NCBI GenBank assembly: GCA_040755215.1
Contig: JBFMBG010000003.1
Location: 27,114-91,113 of the forward strand
From: JAIMBK01 sp040755215
Lineage (GTDB): Bacteria; Bacillota; Desulfotomaculia; Desulfotomaculales; Nap2-2B
Direction: 5' to 3'
DNA: 64,000 nucleotides
This document shows positions 8,388 to 17,360 of this stretch, piece after piece; the stretch's first letter is position 1; every line of letters starts with the position of its first letter. The notes under the pieces were generated by a model. That model was given only the letters and a program-made list of their open reading frames with translations. It did no database searches and had not been told where the DNA came from. Both the position numbers and the translations under genes were made by a program.

Positions 8388-8709
8388 TCCTCAACCGCCA
8401 ACCACCAGCGACCATTCAAGGGGGTGGGGCCTTTGAAGGTTTAAACAGGCCGGCAAATCCGCCAGCCTTTTTCCAAAGTAAAAAATGTCCTTAAGGTGAG
8501 GGCGCCTGGCCCGCGGAAATTAAGTCGAAAATATTATCTTTAGAGGTATAAAAACCGGGCAAGTGAGGGACGTGTCTTTTGGGGAAAGCCGGCGTAGAAA
8601 TGTCCGTACAGGCCGGTCGTACGGAAATTCGTTCGGGAGGTGAAACTCTTTTTCCGGCAAAGCACATATTTTTCTTCTCCCGGGTTAAGCTAAAAAAGGG
8701 GGAAGAAAA
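8388..8709. other. 322-bp non-coding gap before the SpoIID-like gene
   Basis: I see no convincing gene here. A probable terminator lies at 8448-8472. The rest contains GC-rich stretches without clear promoter boxes. GGGGGAAG before 8710 is the ribosome site of the next gene. Confidence 0.5.
8448..8472 (+). terminator. Probable terminator
   Basis: GGCCGGC (8448-8454) pairs imperfectly with GCCAGCC (8461-8467) and five T follow. Confidence 0.45.
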
Positions 8710-9657
8710 ATGAAGGTGCGCTGGTTTACCGGACTGGTCATCATTGCATTCGTGCTGACTCTTCTGGTAGGAGCATGTGCCCGGCAGGCGCCCCGCAAGC
8801 CAATTGCCGACGCTCCCCGGAGCGAACCCACCATAACCATGTTTGTCAACGAAACCGGCCAGAAGAGGCAGATTAAACTGGAAGACTACGTTGCCGGAGT
8901 GGTGGCGGCGGAAATGGAGCCCACCTGGCCGGTCAACGCTCTGGCCGCTCAGGCCATTTTAGCTCGCACCTTTACCGTGGAGAACATCAAAAGCGGGCGG
9001 GTAAGGCAATTAAGAGGCGCGGATGTTTCGACGAGCCCCCAGGAATTCCAGGCCTATAACCCCTCCCGAATTAATGCCCAAGTGCGCCAGGCAGTGGCGC
9101 GCACCCGCGGGGAAGTAGCCATGTACAGGGGTAACTACGTAAAGGCCTGGTTTAACGCCTGTGACGGTGGAGTTACAGCCTCGGCGGCCGAGGGGCTGGG
9201 CTACGCCAAAACACCCACGCCTTACCTGAAAGCCGGCATCAAGGATAATTGCCTGGCGGTCACCACGCCCGAAAACCGCGCCTGGGAGACGCGGATACCA
9301 CTTGAGCAGGTGCGTTCGGCGGTGAAGAAAATTACCGGACAGGATCCCGGTGCCGTTACTTCCGTACGCATCGCCAAATACGGGCCTTCGGGCAGGGCCC
9401 AAACGCTGCAGTTGGGCAGTACAACCGTCAGCGCCCCGGCTTTGCGCCTGGCTCTAGGCAGTGAATGGATTCGCTCCACATTTTTGACCGGGGTAAAAGT
9501 TGAGGGCAACCAGCTTGTCTTAAAAGGCAAGGGGTTTGGCCACGGAGTTGGCCTGTGCCAGTGGGGAGCGAAGAGGCTGGCTGAACAGGGGCATTCACCG
9601 GAAGACATCGTCAAATTTTATTACAAGGGCATAGAAATTAAAAAACTATGGAAATAA
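8710..9657 (+). CDS. SpoIID/LytB-domain lipoprotein
   Basis: This 315-residue exported protein has a signal segment ending in a lipobox (LLVGAC), then a SpoIID domain. The domain shows EDYVAGVVAAEMEPTWPVNA with the catalytic-type glutamate, ALAAQAILARTF, and the C-terminal FGHGVGLCQWGAKRLAEQG. SpoIID proteins are lytic transglycosylases that trim glycan strands with no stem peptides. True SpoIID is an integral engulfment protein, while this is a lipid-anchored paralogue. It therefore may act in cell-wall remodelling rather than engulfment. It stands just before the chaperone block and ends at its own terminator, so it is probably independent of dnaK. Confidence 0.88.
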   Translation: MKVRWFTGLVIIAFVLTLLVGACARQAPRKPIADAPRSEPTITMFVNETGQKRQIKLEDYVAGVVAAEMEPTWPVNALAAQAILARTFTVENIKSGRVRQLRGADVSTSPQEFQAYNPSRINAQVRQAVARTRGEVAMYRGNYVKAWFNACDGGVTASAAEGLGYAKTPTPYLKAGIKDNCLAVTTPENRAWETRIPLEQVRSAVKKITGQDPGAVTSVRIAKYGPSGRAQTLQLGSTTVSAPALRLALGSEWIRSTFLTGVKVEGNQLVLKGKGFGHGVGLCQWGAKRLAEQGHSPEDIVKFYYKGIEIKKLWK

Positions 9658-9689
9658 ATAAACCGGGCAAGAAATAAATCAAAAATCGG

Positions 9690-9722
9690 GCTGCTGAAGA
9701 AATTCAGCAGCTTCTACTTTTT
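9690..9722 (+). terminator. Rho-independent terminator after the SpoIID-like gene
   Basis: GCTGCTGAA (9690-9698) and TTCAGCAGC (9703-9711) form a perfect 9-bp stem with a GAAA loop and a T-rich tail. Confidence 0.85.
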
Positions 9723-9862
9723 ATTCAAGAGAAATTATTAAAATTTGAAAAAGGGTATTGAACGGGGATAATAATTATATGTAAAATCAAGAAAATTGTT
9801 TTTTTGTTATCTTTTCCCTGAAAAAATTAAAAGAAAGTATCGTTTAAAAGTTAAATTGGCTG

Positions 9863-9890
9863 TTGACAAAGAAAATAATTTTATTTAATG
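9863..9890 (+). promoter_or_regulatory. Possible dnaK promoter
   Basis: TTGACA at 9863-9868 is clear. The -10 is weak (TTAATG or TTTAAT near 9884-9890) in a very AT-rich stretch. I see no CIRCE repeat (TTAGCACTC-N9-GAGTGCTAA) and no HAIR repeat (CTTGAGT-N7-ACTCAAG) in 9658-9932. Confidence 0.4.
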
Positions 9891-9932
9891 TTAATAATAA
9901 TTATTAATTTATTTTTGATTGGAGGTTGGCGT

Positions 9933-11771
9933 ATGCCCAAAGCTGTGGGAATTGATTTGGGCACCACCAATTCGGTGGTAGCTGTTATGGAAGGCGGTAA
10001 GCCGACAGTAATCGTTAATGCGGAAGGGTCGCGGACAACCCCGTCTGTGGTGGCCTTTAAGGATACGGGTGAGCGGCTGGTGGGCCAGATCGCCAAAAGG
10101 CAAGCGGCTCTAAACCCCCAGAATACGCTTTATTCGGTGAAGCGTTTTATCGGCCGCCGGTATTCCGAAGTGGCCGACGAGCGCAAGCTCGTTCCCTACA
10201 AGGTGGTGGCCGGCCCCAACGACGCCGTGCGCTTCGACGTGCGGGACAAAAAGTATGCTCCCGAAGAAATTTCGGCCATGGTGTTGCGGAAGCTCGTGGA
10301 CGACGCCTCCAAATACCTCGGAGAGAAGGTGACCGACGCCGTAATTACCGTCCCGGCCTACTTTAACGACGCGCAGCGCCAGGCGACCAAGGACGCCGGA
10401 AAAATAGCCGGTTTGAACGTGTTGCGCATTATCAACGAACCGACCGCCGCCTCCTTAGCCTATGGTCTGGATAAAAAGGTCAACGAAACCATTTTAGTAT
10501 TTGACCTGGGCGGGGGAACTTTCGACGTTTCCATTTTAGAAGTGGGCGACGGGGTCTTCGAAGTGAAGGCCACCAACGGCGACACCCACCTGGGCGGCGA
10601 CAACTTCGATAAGGAAATAGTCGACTGGCTGGCCACGGAATTTAAAAAGGATTACGGGATTGACCTGCGCCAGGACAAACAGGCCTTGCAGCGCTTGCTC
10701 GAAGCCGCCGAAAAGGCGAAGGTGGAGCTCTCCACCACCCTGGAGACACAGATCAGCCTGCCCTTTATCACCGCCGACGCGAGCGGTCCCAAGCACCTGG
10801 ACATGAAACTGACCAGGGCCAAGTTTGAAGACCTGACCCACCACCTGGTGGAGCGCTGCCGGGGGCCGGTAAAGGCGGCCCTGGCCGATGCAAAGCTCAC
10901 CGAAAAGGATATCGACGAAGTCATCCTGGTGGGCGGCGCCACAAGGATGCCGGCAGTGCAGAGGCTGGTCAGGGAAATGCTCGGCAAGGAGCCCAACCAG
11001 GGAGTCAATCCCGACGAGGTGGTGGCCGTCGGGGCGGCGATTCAGGCCGGCGTGCTGGCCGGGGAGGTAAAGGACGTCGTTTTGCTGGACGTGACGCCGT
11101 TGTCCCTGGGGGTGGAAACTTTAGGAGGGGTGATGACGAAAATCATCGAGCGCAACACCACCATCCCGGTGCGGCGCAGCCAGATCTTTTCCACCGCCGA
11201 GGATAACCAGCCGGCAGTCGACATTCACGTACTGCAGGGCGAGCGGGAAATGGCCAGGGACAACCGTTCCCTGGGACAGTTTAAGCTGGACGGCATTCCC
11301 CTGGCGCCGCGCGGCGTGCCGCAGATTGAGGTAACTTTCGATATCGACGCCAACGGCATTTTAAAGGTTAGCGCCCGGGACAAAGCCACGGGCAAGGAGC
11401 AGACCATTACCATCAGCGGCTCCACAAACCTGGACCAGGCCGAGATCGACCGCATGATCAGGGATGCCCGGGCGCACGCCGAAGAAGACAAGCGGCGCCG
11501 GCAGGAAGTGGAGGAACGGAACGAGGCGGACAGCCTCGCTTACCAGGTGGATCGCCAGCTCAAAGAACTGGGGGATCGCCTCCCCGTGCACGAAAAGGCG
11601 CGGATCGAACAGATCCTGACCGACCTCCGCGCGGCGTTAAAAGAAAACGCCCCGGTGGAGCGCATCCGCACCCTGCGGAGCGACCTTCAGCAGGCCGCCT
11701 ACTCGTTATCGGAGGCCGCTTACCGGCAGGTCCGGGAGAGCGGCCAGAGTTGCCCGCCCGGCGGCACCTGA
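9933..11771 (+). CDS. dnaK: Hsp70 chaperone DnaK, cut by an in-frame TGA before its tail
   Basis: DnaK is the ATP-dependent Hsp70 chaperone. The 612-residue product has the ATPase signatures GIDLGTTNSVVAV, VFDLGGGTFDVSIL and VILVGGATRMPAVQRLV, and the substrate-binding region with DIDANGILKVSARD. The start ATG at 9933 follows GGAGG. The frame stops at TGA 11769-11771. The same frame stays open after it to TAA 11832-11834 and encodes GGDDVVDVEYEEK, which is the conserved acidic DnaK C-terminus. The last 20 residues are therefore lost, unless the stop is read through or is a sequence error. grpE, a short dnaJ, a CbpM-like gene and clpB follow. With no hrcA and no CIRCE nearby, it may be a second dnaK of the genome. 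Confidence 0.95.
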   Translation: MPKAVGIDLGTTNSVVAVMEGGKPTVIVNAEGSRTTPSVVAFKDTGERLVGQIAKRQAALNPQNTLYSVKRFIGRRYSEVADERKLVPYKVVAGPNDAVRFDVRDKKYAPEEISAMVLRKLVDDASKYLGEKVTDAVITVPAYFNDAQRQATKDAGKIAGLNVLRIINEPTAASLAYGLDKKVNETILVFDLGGGTFDVSILEVGDGVFEVKATNGDTHLGGDNFDKEIVDWLATEFKKDYGIDLRQDKQALQRLLEAAEKAKVELSTTLETQISLPFITADASGPKHLDMKLTRAKFEDLTHHLVERCRGPVKAALADAKLTEKDIDEVILVGGATRMPAVQRLVREMLGKEPNQGVNPDEVVAVGAAIQAGVLAGEVKDVVLLDVTPLSLGVETLGGVMTKIIERNTTIPVRRSQIFSTAEDNQPAVDIHVLQGEREMARDNRSLGQFKLDGIPLAPRGVPQIEVTFDIDANGILKVSARDKATGKEQTITISGSTNLDQAEIDRMIRDARAHAEEDKRRRQEVEERNEADSLAYQVDRQLKELGDRLPVHEKARIEQILTDLRAALKENAPVERIRTLRSDLQQAAYSLSEAAYRQVRESGQSCPPGGT

Positions 11772-11881
11772 GGGGGAGGTTCCCGGCGCCTGGGGGGCGA
11801 CGATGTGGTGGATGTGGAATACGAAGAAAAATAAATGATTTTCCCAAAAGCTGTGTTGGTATTACCGCTGGGGGGTAAAAA

Positions 11882-12370
11882 ATGGAACAAAATAAAACGG
11901 CAGACCCTAAGGGTGGCGACCCCGGTGAGGAAATAAAAATCCTGCGCCAGGAACTGGCGGACGAAAAAAACCGCCACCTGCGCACACTGGCCGACTTCGA
12001 CAACTATCGCAGGCGAGTTGAACGCACTGCCCAAGAAATGAGTATGCAGGAAAAAAAGGCTCTGCTCCTGGATTTGCTGGCCTTGTTCGATGATTTTGAG
12101 CAGGCCAGAAAGCATATTAACGATGCGCAGACGGCGGAAGGGTTAAACCTCATTTACCGCCGGTTTCTTGAACTGCTGAAAAATCATGGGGTTACCCCCA
12201 TCGAGTGCCTGGGGAGGCCCTTTGACCCCGCTGAGCAAGAAGGGGTGGCTTACGTAGAGACGGCGGACTGTCCGGAAGGGTGCGTCGCCGGGGAAATTTG
12301 CCGCGGATTCAAATTTGGCGAAGAAATCCTCCGGCCAGCCAGAGTGCTGGTGGCCAGGCGGCCCGGCTAA
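11882..12370 (+). CDS. grpE: Nucleotide exchange factor GrpE
   Basis: GrpE releases ADP from DnaK. The 162-residue protein has the long N-terminal coiled coil (EEIKILRQELADEKNRHLRT, then LADFDNYRRRVERT) and a C-terminal beta domain. The end of the domain is diverged (FKFGEEILRPARVLVARRPG) but keeps the GEEILRPARV motif. The start ATG at 11882 follows GGGGGG. It lies 110 bp after the dnaK stop, or 47 bp after the second in-frame stop that would end a full-length DnaK. The order dnaK-grpE-dnaJ indicates one operon. Confidence 0.93.
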   Translation: MEQNKTADPKGGDPGEEIKILRQELADEKNRHLRTLADFDNYRRRVERTAQEMSMQEKKALLLDLLALFDDFEQARKHINDAQTAEGLNLIYRRFLELLKNHGVTPIECLGRPFDPAEQEGVAYVETADCPEGCVAGEICRGFKFGEEILRPARVLVARRPG

Positions 12371-12432
12371 TCATGATTTAGGGGGATTTTTACCTCAGGG
12401 GTAAAGCATATGTCAGTGGAGGAAACCAGTCA

Positions 12433-13440
12433 ATGGCCGTTTCTTACCAGGACTACTACGAGGTTTTAGGCGTCGGCCGGAACGCTACGGAAAAAGAAAT
12501 CAAGGCCGCTTACCGAAAGCTGGCCCGCAAGTGGCACCCCGATTTGCATACCGGCAAGCAGAAAAAGGAAGCGGAAGAAAAATTCAAGCAAATCAACGAA
12601 GCCTACGAGGTCTTGAGCGATCCCGATAAACGCGCCAAATACGACCGCCTGGGGAGCAACTGGCGGGCCGGGCAGGATTTTGAGCCGCCGCCCGACATGG
12701 AGGGCGTACATTTTTATACAACCGGCGATTTTGAACCGGGGTTTCGCAGCGGATTCAGCGACTTCTTCGAGATGCTTTTCGGAGGCACTCGCGCCGCCGG
12801 ACGCTCTGCCGCGGCAGCCCGCGGGCCGATCCGCGGGCAGGATGTAGAGAGCGAAATTGAGCTTACCCTGGAAGAAGCTTACCGCGGAGCGACGAAAGCT
12901 CTGCAAGTATCGGGCGCAACGGTTTGTCCGGATTGCGGCGGCACCGGCGTAAGGGAGAGGCGTTTTTGTGCCCGGTGTGGCGGCACGGGTACGCTTCCGG
13001 ATTTAAAAACCTTGGAGGTAAGGATTCCCGCCGGCGTCCGCGAGGGCAGCCGGATCCGGTTGAAAGGCCAGGGGGGCGAGGGTCTGACCGGAGGGTCGAG
13101 AGGGGACCTTTACTTAAAGGTGCGCTTTCTCCCTCACCCCGTTTTTGCCGTGAAAGGTGACGACCTTGAAACGGAAGTCGTCTTAACCCCCGAGCAGGCT
13201 GTATTGGGTGACAAGGTACCCGTGCCCACTCTGGATGGGCCGGTCACCGTCACCGTGCCGGCCGGCAGCCGGGCGGGGACGCGGCTGAGGTTGCGCGGTA
13301 AGGGGCTTCCCCTTAAAGGCGGCGGGCGCGGCGACCAGTACGTGCGCATTGTCATTGATCTTCCCGCCCTCTTAAGCGAGGAAGAAAAGCGGCTATACCA
13401 GCGACTAAGGGAGATCAGGGAAGGGGCAAGAGCCCGCTAG
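12433..13440 (+). CDS. dnaJ: DnaJ/CbpA-type co-chaperone with a halved zinc finger
   Basis: This 335-residue J-protein has a J domain at residues 5-72 with the HPD motif (KWHPDLHTG), a G/F linker rich in glycine and phenylalanine, and two C-terminal substrate-binding domains. Between them only two zinc motifs are present (CPDCGGTG and CARCGGTG) instead of the four CxxCxGxG repeats of class I DnaJ. It can therefore form one zinc site at most. This makes it intermediate between DnaJ and CbpA. The next gene encodes a CbpM-like protein, the known partner of CbpA in E. coli, which strengthens the CbpA reading. The start is ATG 12433. Confidence 0.92.
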   Translation: MAVSYQDYYEVLGVGRNATEKEIKAAYRKLARKWHPDLHTGKQKKEAEEKFKQINEAYEVLSDPDKRAKYDRLGSNWRAGQDFEPPPDMEGVHFYTTGDFEPGFRSGFSDFFEMLFGGTRAAGRSAAAARGPIRGQDVESEIELTLEEAYRGATKALQVSGATVCPDCGGTGVRERRFCARCGGTGTLPDLKTLEVRIPAGVREGSRIRLKGQGGEGLTGGSRGDLYLKVRFLPHPVFAVKGDDLETEVVLTPEQAVLGDKVPVPTLDGPVTVTVPAGSRAGTRLRLRGKGLPLKGGGRGDQYVRIVIDLPALLSEEEKRLYQRLREIREGARAR

Positions 13441-13528
13441 CGAGATACCAATTCGTTAATTGTCGGCCGGCAAACATCAGTTTAGATTGTTTCTGACGTC
13501 CGACAACCAACGTCTGAATTGAGGCAGG

Positions 13529-13816
13529 ATGACCATGACTTTGTTACGGATTTATTACCATGGCGGAGAACAGGAAAAACTGGATATCTGCGGCCTGGAA
13601 TTTCATCCGGAAATGCTCGAGATTTTGCACGAACTGGGCATCATCGAGATCCGGGAAGGTTGCCTCGGTCCGGAGCAGTTACGCCGGATCTACAAACTCC
13701 TGCGCTTGAAAAACTCCCTGGGGGTGAACCTTTCCGGCGCAGCCGTTATTTTAGAACTTCTCGACCGCATTGAAGAGCTTCAAGAAGAAATTGAAAAACT
13801 GCGAAGAGCAAGGTGA
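13529..13816 (+). CDS. CbpM/HspR-like MerR-type chaperone modulator
   Basis: This 95-residue protein has a MerR-like winged-helix core (LEFHPEMLEILHELGIIEIR, then LRRIYKLLRLKNSLGVNLSG) followed by a coiled coil (LLDRIEELQEEIEKLRR). E. coli CbpM, an inhibitor of CbpA, and actinobacterial HspR, a heat-shock repressor, share this layout. The context dnaJ - this gene - clpB matches the actinobacterial dnaK-grpE-dnaJ-hspR arrangement and also the cbpA-cbpM pair. No HAIR operator was seen upstream of dnaK, so I favour a protein-binding modulator, but DNA binding cannot be excluded. The start is ATG 13529 or 13535. It ends just before clpB. Confidence 0.75.
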   Translation: MTMTLLRIYYHGGEQEKLDICGLEFHPEMLEILHELGIIEIREGCLGPEQLRRIYKLLRLKNSLGVNLSGAAVILELLDRIEELQEEIEKLRRAR

Positions 13817-13821
13817 GGCAA

Positions 13822-16431
13822 ATGGATATCAACCGTTTTACGCAAAAATCACGGGAAGCCCTGGCGGCGGCGCAGGCTCTGGCAGCGGAAAAAAATCACC
13901 AGGAAATTACGGGTAAGCACCTGCTGGCCGCCCTTTTAAGGCAGGAAGGGAGTCTGGCGCCGCGCTTCCTTGCCCAGGCGGGAGCCGATCCGGCCGTCCT
14001 TGAGCAGGGGCTGGAAAACCTGCTGCGAAAAATACCTGCGGTATTCGGTGCGGCAGCCTCGCTGGCCGTCGGCGCGGGCCTGGCGCGGGTGCTTGCCCGG
14101 GCGGAAAAGGAAGCCCAGGCGTTAAAAGACGACTACGTCAGCGTTGAGCACATTTTGCTTGCCATGGTCGACGACGGAGAAGAAGATTTGAAAGATCTTT
14201 TCCGGCAGGCGGGGGTGGACAGGAATTCCCTGTTGACGGCGCTGCGTGCGGTGCGAGGCGCCCAGCGCGTTACCAGCGACAACCCCGAAGCTACTTACGA
14301 GGCGCTGGAGCGCTACGGCCGGGACCTGACCAGGCTGGCCGGTGAAGGTAAGCTGGATCCGGTCATTGGCCGGGACGACGAAATCCGGCGGGTGATGGAA
14401 ATACTTTCCCGGCGCACCAAGAATAACCCCGTGCTGATCGGCGAGCCGGGAGTGGGCAAGACGGCAATCGTCGAAGGGCTGGCCAGGCGAATCGTCGCCC
14501 GCGATGTTCCGGAAGGACTGAAAGAGAAGCGGGTGATCGCCCTGGACATGGGGGCGCTGGTGGCCGGGGCCAAGTACCGGGGTGAATTTGAGGAGCGCCT
14601 CAAGGCAGTATTGAAAGAAGTGCAGGAATCCGCCGGGAAAATCATTCTTTTCATTGACGAGTTGCACACCGTGGTGGGGGCCGGCGCCGCTGAAGGAGCT
14701 ATGGACGCCAGCAACCTCTTAAAGCCGATGCTGGCCCGTGGTGAACTGCGCGCCATCGGCGCCACCACCATTGAGGAGTACCGGAAGCACGTCGAAAAAG
14801 ACGCCGCCCTGGAGAGGCGCTTCCAACCGGTGATGGTTAACCCTCCGTCGGTGGAAGACACCATCTCCATTTTGCGGGGGCTAAAGGAGCGCTACGAAGT
14901 GCATCACGGGGTGCGCATCCAGGACGCCGCCCTGGTAGCCGCGGCCGTTTTGTCCGACCGGTACATCACCGACCGCTTTTTGCCGGATAAGGCCATCGAT
15001 TTAATGGACGAAGCGGCGGCGCGCCTGCGCACGGAAATTGACAGTATGCCGACCGCCCTGGACGAAATTACCCGGCGCATCATGCAGCTGGAAATAGAGG
15101 AGGCCGCTTTAAAAAAAGAGCGAGACCAGGCTTCGCAGGAGAGACTGCAGAAGATCCAGAAAGAACTTGCCGACCTGCGCCTTGATGCCGATGCCATGAA
15201 GACCCAGTGGCAGGCGGAAAAGCAGGCCATCTCCCGGGTGCGGGCGATCAAGCGGGAGATTGAAGAAGTGCGCACGGAAATCGAAAAGGCCGAAAGGGAG
15301 TACGACTTAAACCGGATGGCCGAACTGAAATACGGGCGCTTGAATGAACTGGAGAGGAGGCTCAGGGCGGAAGAAGAACTCCTGGCCGGTAAACAGAAAC
15401 ACAACATGCTCCTCAAGGAAGAGGTCGACGAAGAGGACATCGCCAGGGTGGTCAGCCGGTGGACGGGCATCCCGGTAAGCAAGTTGATGGAAGGGGAAAA
15501 GGAAAAGCTCATCCGCCTGGAAGAACTGCTCCACGAGCGGGTAATCGGCCAGGACGAGGCGGTGCGTGCCGTTGCCGATGCAGTGCTGCGGGCCCGCAGC
15601 GGAATCAAGGACCCCCACCGGCCGGTAGGCAGCTTCATTTTCCTGGGGCCGACCGGCGTAGGCAAAACCGAACTCTCCAGGGCGCTGGCCGAGGCCCTTT
15701 TCGACGACGAGCGCAACATGATTCGCCTGGACATGTCGGAGTACATGGAAAAGCACACGGTGGCCAGGTTAATCGGGGCGCCCCCCGGCTACGTAGGCTA
15801 CGAGGAGGGCGGTCAGCTTACCGAGGCCGTGCGCAGGAAGCCCTACAGCGTGGTTCTTTTTGACGAGATTGAAAAAGCCCACGCCGACGTTTTCAACGCC
15901 CTGCTGCAGATCCTCGACGACGGGCGGCTGACCGACGGCAAGGGCCGCACGGTCAACTTTAAAAACACCATCATCATTATGACTTCCAACATCGGGAGCC
16001 AGGAAATCCTGAACTTCCAGGAAAAGGGCGGCGATTACGAAAGGATGAAAGAGGGCGTGCTGGCTTTCTTAAAGCAGCATTTCCGCCCTGAGTTTTTAAA
16101 CCGGGTAGACGAAATAATTGTCTTCCACGCTTTGGACCGCGAGCAGGTCCGGCAAATTACCGTTCTTTTGCTGAAGCGGCTGGCGGCCAGACTGGCGCAG
16201 ACCATCGGTTGCACCCTGAAGTGGGACGACACCGCCGTGACTTACCTGGCGAACAAAGGCTACGATCCGGCTTTCGGGGCCAGACCGTTGAAAAGGACCA
16301 TCCAGCAGGAAGTGGAAACGCCCCTTTCCCGCCAGATCGTCAGCGGTGCAGTGAAGCCGAAAGACGTCATTACTTTAAAAGGGGGTGAGGGAAGGATTTC
16401 TTTCGAGGTGAAACCGGCTTCCGGGGACTAA
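13822..16431 (+). CDS. clpB: Protein disaggregase ClpB
   Basis: ClpB is the AAA+ disaggregase that works with DnaK to rescue aggregated proteins. The 869-residue protein has the N-terminal Clp repeat domain, AAA-1 with Walker A GEPGVGKTAIVEGLA, the coiled-coil middle domain at roughly residues 400-530 (KEREEI-type charged helices), and AAA-2 with GPTGVGKTELSRALAEALF. The long middle domain separates it from ClpA and ClpC. It ends FEVKPASGD. The start ATG at 13822 is preceded by AAGGTGAGG and lies 5 bp after the CbpM-like gene, so the two are translationally close. It belongs to the dnaK-grpE-dnaJ unit. Confidence 0.96.
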   Translation: MDINRFTQKSREALAAAQALAAEKNHQEITGKHLLAALLRQEGSLAPRFLAQAGADPAVLEQGLENLLRKIPAVFGAAASLAVGAGLARVLARAEKEAQALKDDYVSVEHILLAMVDDGEEDLKDLFRQAGVDRNSLLTALRAVRGAQRVTSDNPEATYEALERYGRDLTRLAGEGKLDPVIGRDDEIRRVMEILSRRTKNNPVLIGEPGVGKTAIVEGLARRIVARDVPEGLKEKRVIALDMGALVAGAKYRGEFEERLKAVLKEVQESAGKIILFIDELHTVVGAGAAEGAMDASNLLKPMLARGELRAIGATTIEEYRKHVEKDAALERRFQPVMVNPPSVEDTISILRGLKERYEVHHGVRIQDAALVAAAVLSDRYITDRFLPDKAIDLMDEAAARLRTEIDSMPTALDEITRRIMQLEIEEAALKKERDQASQERLQKIQKELADLRLDADAMKTQWQAEKQAISRVRAIKREIEEVRTEIEKAEREYDLNRMAELKYGRLNELERRLRAEEELLAGKQKHNMLLKEEVDEEDIARVVSRWTGIPVSKLMEGEKEKLIRLEELLHERVIGQDEAVRAVADAVLRARSGIKDPHRPVGSFIFLGPTGVGKTELSRALAEALFDDERNMIRLDMSEYMEKHTVARLIGAPPGYVGYEEGGQLTEAVRRKPYSVVLFDEIEKAHADVFNALLQILDDGRLTDGKGRTVNFKNTIIIMTSNIGSQEILNFQEKGGDYERMKEGVLAFLKQHFRPEFLNRVDEIIVFHALDREQVRQITVLLLKRLAARLAQTIGCTLKWDDTAVTYLANKGYDPAFGARPLKRTIQQEVETPLSRQIVSGAVKPKDVITLKGGEGRISFEVKPASGD

Positions 16432-16504
16432 CGGGCCGGCGGAAGACGGCAAACACCGAAAAAATTGGCTGGAGAGCATTAAAAAATTTAAGGAGGAATC
16501 AAGT

Positions 16505-16681
16505 ATGTCGTGGAAATGTTCCAATTGCGGTTACACCATCAATGAGGAGACCTATCCCGAGCGTTGTCCTTCGTGCAAAGAGGCCTGCGCCTTTCTGAAC
16601 GTTACCTGCTACATACCCGACTGCGGCGGGCCGCGCCCGGATCTGATCGATGACCGCATCAGCAAAAAGGAAAAGGAATAG
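16505..16681 (+). CDS. 58-residue rubredoxin-like zinc-ribbon protein
   Basis: This short gene starts at ATG 16505 after AAGGAGGAATC. The product begins MSWKCSNCGYTI and continues ERCPSCKEACAF, giving two CxxC knuckles like those at the end of rubrerythrin. Two further cysteines follow in CYIPDCGG, and the tail is lysine-rich. It most likely binds one iron or zinc. The neighbourhood (hsp20, ferredoxin, rubrerythrin) suggests a role in electron transfer to a peroxide-reducing system, which is an inference. It lies 73 bp after clpB. Confidence 0.8.
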   Translation: MSWKCSNCGYTINEETYPERCPSCKEACAFLNVTCYIPDCGGPRPDLIDDRISKKEKE

Positions 16682-16815
16682 TGGTAGTTAACAGTTTAAC
16701 CGAAGTAAGCCGGGAAGCAGTTTTTTTCCAGGTTCAACGATTCCATCTAATTTCTATTCCTGGCCAGTTGCTGATTCCCAATCCTAAGCTCTTTTTTAAA
16801 AGGAGGGCGACTTGA

Positions 16816-17277
16816 ATGGCCATTGAAAAATACAGGGGAGGCTGGCTTAGTCCCTGGAATCCTTTCCGGGAACTAGAAGAAATCAGGCAGCGGATGGAGG
16901 ACTGGTTTAAGCCTGTTTTTTGGCGGACCGCTCCTGTTGAAGGAGCTGTCTGGGCGCCTCCCATTGAGATGTACGAAGAAAAGGACCGTTACGTGGTCAA
17001 GGCGGAGATTCCCGGGATGAAAAAGGACGAGATCGAGGTTTCTATCACGGACAACGTTTTAACCATCAAAGGCGAGCGGAAAGCCGAAGGGGAGAAAAAA
17101 GAGAGCAGCTACTACTGCTGCGAGCGCTACTACGGCAGCTTTCTGCGGGCGCTCAACCTGCCGGGAAACGTCGACGTCAAAAAGATCTCCGCCGGCTACA
17201 AAGACGGCGTCCTGGAAATAAGCCTGCCCAAGACGGAAGAAGAAAAAGAGAAAAAGATCGAGGTCAAAATTGAATAA
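16816..17277 (+). CDS. Small heat-shock protein Hsp20 (alpha-crystallin family)
   Basis: This 153-residue holdase has an N-terminal aromatic region (GGWLSPWNPFRELEEI) and an alpha-crystallin domain from about residue 50 to 145 (YVVKAEIPGMKKDEIEVSI, LTIKGERKAE, YGSFLRALNLPGNV, GVLEISLPK). A short C-terminal extension ends in KKIEVKIE. Hsp20 proteins bind unfolding proteins without ATP and hand them to DnaK and ClpB. It stands in the same block as both, so they may act in sequence. Two adjacent cysteines (YYCCERYYG) in the core are unusual for the family. The start ATG at 16816 follows AAAGGAGGG. Confidence 0.95.
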   Translation: MAIEKYRGGWLSPWNPFRELEEIRQRMEDWFKPVFWRTAPVEGAVWAPPIEMYEEKDRYVVKAEIPGMKKDEIEVSITDNVLTIKGERKAEGEKKESSYYCCERYYGSFLRALNLPGNVDVKKISAGYKDGVLEISLPKTEEEKEKKIEVKIE

Positions 17278-17360
17278 CAGGAAAAGGCTGCTTCCCGGCT
17301 TTTTGCTTTTTTGAGTACTGCCCTGGAAAGGAAAACAAAACAAACGGAGGTTGCCGTGCA

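Noticed and set aside
9658..9932. CIRCE or HAIR heat-shock operator before dnaK
   Set aside because: Neither TTAGCACTC-N9-GAGTGCTAA nor CTTGAGT-N7-ACTCAAG is present. The region is AT-rich only.
11769..11771. TGA in dnaK as a selenocysteine codon
   Set aside because: DnaK is not a selenoprotein, and the position is a glycine-rich linker with no conserved cysteine. I saw no clear SECIS-like hairpin tied to it. A nonsense change, error or read-through is more likely.
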